Source: Opitutaceae bacterium | GTDB lineage: Bacteria; Verrucomicrobiota; Verrucomicrobiia; Opitutales; Opitutaceae | Assembly: GCA_003151495.1 (NCBI GenBank) | Contig: PLXR01000125.1 | Location: 1-41,344 of the forward strand | Reading direction: 5' to 3' | DNA length: 41,344 nucleotides | Shown here: positions 41,002 to 41,344 of the stretch, piece after piece | Layout: each line of letters opens with the position of its first letter | How positions within the stretch are numbered: position 1 is the first letter of the stretch | The notes under the pieces: model-generated | Told to the model about the DNA's origin: nothing | What the model saw: only the letters and a program-made list of their open reading frames with translations | Databases searched by the model: none | Program-made: the position numbers and the translations under genes

Positions 41002-41344
41002 TCAGTAGGCGGCCTGCACGCCCTTCAGGTTCTTCTTCGTCATCCAGGGCATCATGCCGCGGAGGCGCTGGCCCGTCTTCTCGATCTTGTGGGCCGCGCC
41101 CTTCTTCAGGAGCCGGTTGTAGTTCTTCAGGCCGCCCTTGTACTCGGCGACCCACTGCCGCGTGAACTTCCCGCTCTGGATCTCGTCGAGGATCTTCCTC
41201 ATCTCGCGCTTGGTGGCCTTGTTCACGACCCGGGGGCCGCGCGTGATGTCGCCGTACTTGGCGGTCTCCGAGACCGAGAAGCGCATCCCGGCGATCCCGC
41301 TCTCGTACATGAGGTCGCAGATGAGCTTCAGCTCGTGCAGGCAC
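41002..41344 (-). CDS. ilvC: Ketol-acid reductoisomerase, C-terminal part, cut by window edge
   Basis: The 113 C-terminal residues are present, reading LHELKLICDLMYESGIAGMR, FSVSETAKYGDITRGPRVV, FTRQWVAEYKGGLKNYNRL and RGMMPWMTKKNLKGV. These are the knotted C-terminal domain of IlvC with the conserved ELK and the SxTAxYGD segment, which holds acidic ligands for magnesium and substrate. The enzyme makes dihydroxy acids in valine, leucine and isoleucine synthesis. The NADPH-binding domain lies beyond the window. Confidence 0.95.
   Translation of the reverse strand, partial: CLHELKLICDLMYESGIAGMRFSVSETAKYGDITRGPRVVNKATKREMRKILDEIQSGKFTRQWVAEYKGGLKNYNRLLKKGAAHKIEKTGQRLRGMMPWMTKKNLKGVQAAY

Noticed and set aside
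1..41344. tRNA, rRNA, CRISPR array, insertion sequence or parS site
   Set aside because: None was recognised on reading both strands; short or divergent RNA genes could be missed without a covariance search.

Overview
The window is about 41 kb of very GC-rich bacterial chromosome. Gene content suggests a free-living Gram-negative heterotroph: SecG, a LolA/sorting-type protein, TonB-dependent uptake and periplasmic glycosidases. The style resembles Opitutaceae (Verrucomicrobiota), because of the large TonB receptor, the sugar-locus organisation, weak Shine-Dalgarno sites and the housekeeping gene order. That taxonomic call is inference; no rRNA or tRNA gene is present to anchor it. Most long antisense ORFs are GC artefacts and are left out.

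Region 1 (1-12.2 kb) is mostly housekeeping: a partial class I aminotransferase, a tandem ribbon-helix-helix protein, a LolA-like protein, secG, yhbY, parB, a LysM/coiled-coil envelope protein, a small unknown ORF, fmt, der, an Lrp-type regulator translationally coupled to a second aminotransferase, a large secreted subtilase, and ffh.

Region 2 (12.2-14.3 kb) is a small accessory patch: an RHH/MazF-like toxin-antitoxin pair with a tandem repeat in front of it, an isoprenylcysteine methyltransferase-like membrane protein, a lone Phd/YefM-like antitoxin, and a gene-poor stretch with a doubtful integrase-like remnant.

Region 3 (14.28-33 kb) is the most interesting part: a split amino-sugar utilisation locus. 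A 34-bp AT-rich element with GTTAAAAA/TTTTTAAC ends occurs three times in the same orientation. Each time it is followed after exactly 14 nt by a -10-like hexamer (TAGGAT, TATCAT, TATCAT). The copies precede (a) a ROK-like sugar kinase and a PIG-L deacetylase, (b) the divergent AraC regulator/TonB receptor pair, and (c) a NagB-PIG-L fusion, a GH20 hexosaminidase, an MFS sugar porter and possibly a secreted aldose 1-epimerase. Together they form a candidate regulon for import, hydrolysis, phosphorylation, deacetylation and deamination of N-acetylhexosamine glycans. No NagA amidohydrolase is present in the window; the two PIG-L domains could take its place (inference). Between the two halves sits a carbamoyltransferase-SxtJ-DUF5989 operon convergent with a TPR-containing SGNH hydrolase, probably a surface-glycan or secreted-product modification module. 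A strong intrinsic terminator separates it from the TonB receptor gene.

Region 4 (33-41.3 kb) holds a GH13 pullulanase/debranching-type enzyme, a divergent DNA-alkylation repair pair (Ada zinc/HTH-AlkA fusion coupled to an Ogt-type methyltransferase), then on the minus strand ilvC (partial), hemC, hemD, a DegT/StrS-type aminotransferase and trpF.
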